In this document: piece after piece, positions 63,704-64,000 of the stretch
Layout of the letters: each line of letters begins with the position of its first letter
How positions within the stretch are numbered: position 1 is the first letter of the stretch
Assembly: GCA_913030665.1 (NCBI GenBank)
Contig: CAJWFS010000002.1
Span: forward strand, 1-64,000
Length of the DNA stretch: 64,000 nt
Direction: 5' to 3'
Source of the DNA: an uncultured Acidimicrobiaceae bacterium
GTDB taxonomy: Bacteria > Actinomycetota > Acidimicrobiia > Acidimicrobiales > MedAcidi-G1
The notes under the pieces: model-generated
The model's database searches: none
Seen by the model: the letters and a program-made list of their open reading frames with translations, nothing else
Told to the model about the DNA's origin: nothing
Translations under genes and position numbers: made by a program

Positions 63704-64000
63704 CTAGATCGTGTGGCTCGGCCGTCCCGGACCCTCGGTCGGGTTGCCGCCCATGTCGGAGTTGAGTTGTGCCTCGGCCATCAGGCCGGCGATGACGTCG
63801 GTCATGTCGGCCGGATCGTCCGTCTGCATGGCGGTCGGTCCGAGGCGCCACTGCTCGGCGATGCCGACGCGCTGGCCCACGATGTCGAAGATCCGACCCG
63901 TCACGTTCTGGGCTGCTGCGCTGCACAGCCAGGTGGTGGTCACGGCGATCCAACGGGGACCCATCTTCTCCTGGGTCTCCTCGTCCATTCCGGCGAAGCC
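63704..64000 (-). CDS. SDR-family oxidoreductase, C-terminal fragment (runs off window end)
   Basis: C-terminal segment WIAVTTTWLCSAAAQNVTGRIFDIVGQRVGIAEQWRLGPTA typical of SDR/3-hydroxyacyl-CoA dehydrogenase-type proteins; open to the window edge. Confidence 0.65.
   Translation of the reverse strand, partial: GFAGMDEETQEKMGPRWIAVTTTWLCSAAAQNVTGRIFDIVGQRVGIAEQWRLGPTAMQTDDPADMTDVIAGLMAEAQLNSDMGGNPTEGPGRPSHTI

Overview
The window is GC-rich actinobacterial-type chromosome (gene content suggests Acidimicrobiia or a related marine lineage; this is inference). It is almost fully coding, with about 62 credible CDSs, one tRNA-Leu(UAA), and no CRISPR array, transposase or integrase seen. Main blocks: (1) the actinobacterial housekeeping block prs(partial)-rplY-pth-mfd-ppiC-mazG-eno-ftsB, whose usual continuation DUF501-ppx appears only about 17 kb later. 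(2) Between the two halves lies a form-II CO-dehydrogenase-like cox cluster (coxL, ABC-2 exporter, coxS, coxM, coxD, coxE, two xdhC/coxI-like genes, mobA-like, coxG). It is interrupted by serine-cycle genes ppc, mcl, mtkA and mtkB. A glyoxylate aminotransferase follows ppx. (3) Accessory metabolism: iodotyrosine-deiodinase-like nitroreductase, two-subunit aconitase X, sulfotransferase-like and class IV aminotransferase pair, livHMGF, FOXRED1-like oxidase with hyuAB, NYN/OST-HTH protein, P450, GMC oxidoreductase with a DmdA (DMSP demethylase)-like protein, and a thiolase/acyl-CoA dehydrogenase cluster. Strongest single find: an unannotated selenoprotein gene at 37902-38459 (minus). It is an AhpD-family CxxU protein split in the ORF track by an in-frame UGA. 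A 6-bp perfect hairpin with a GGUCU loop starts 12 nt after the UGA, matching the bacterial SECIS layout of E. coli fdhF. All calls come from reading the sequence and family knowledge; no searches were run.
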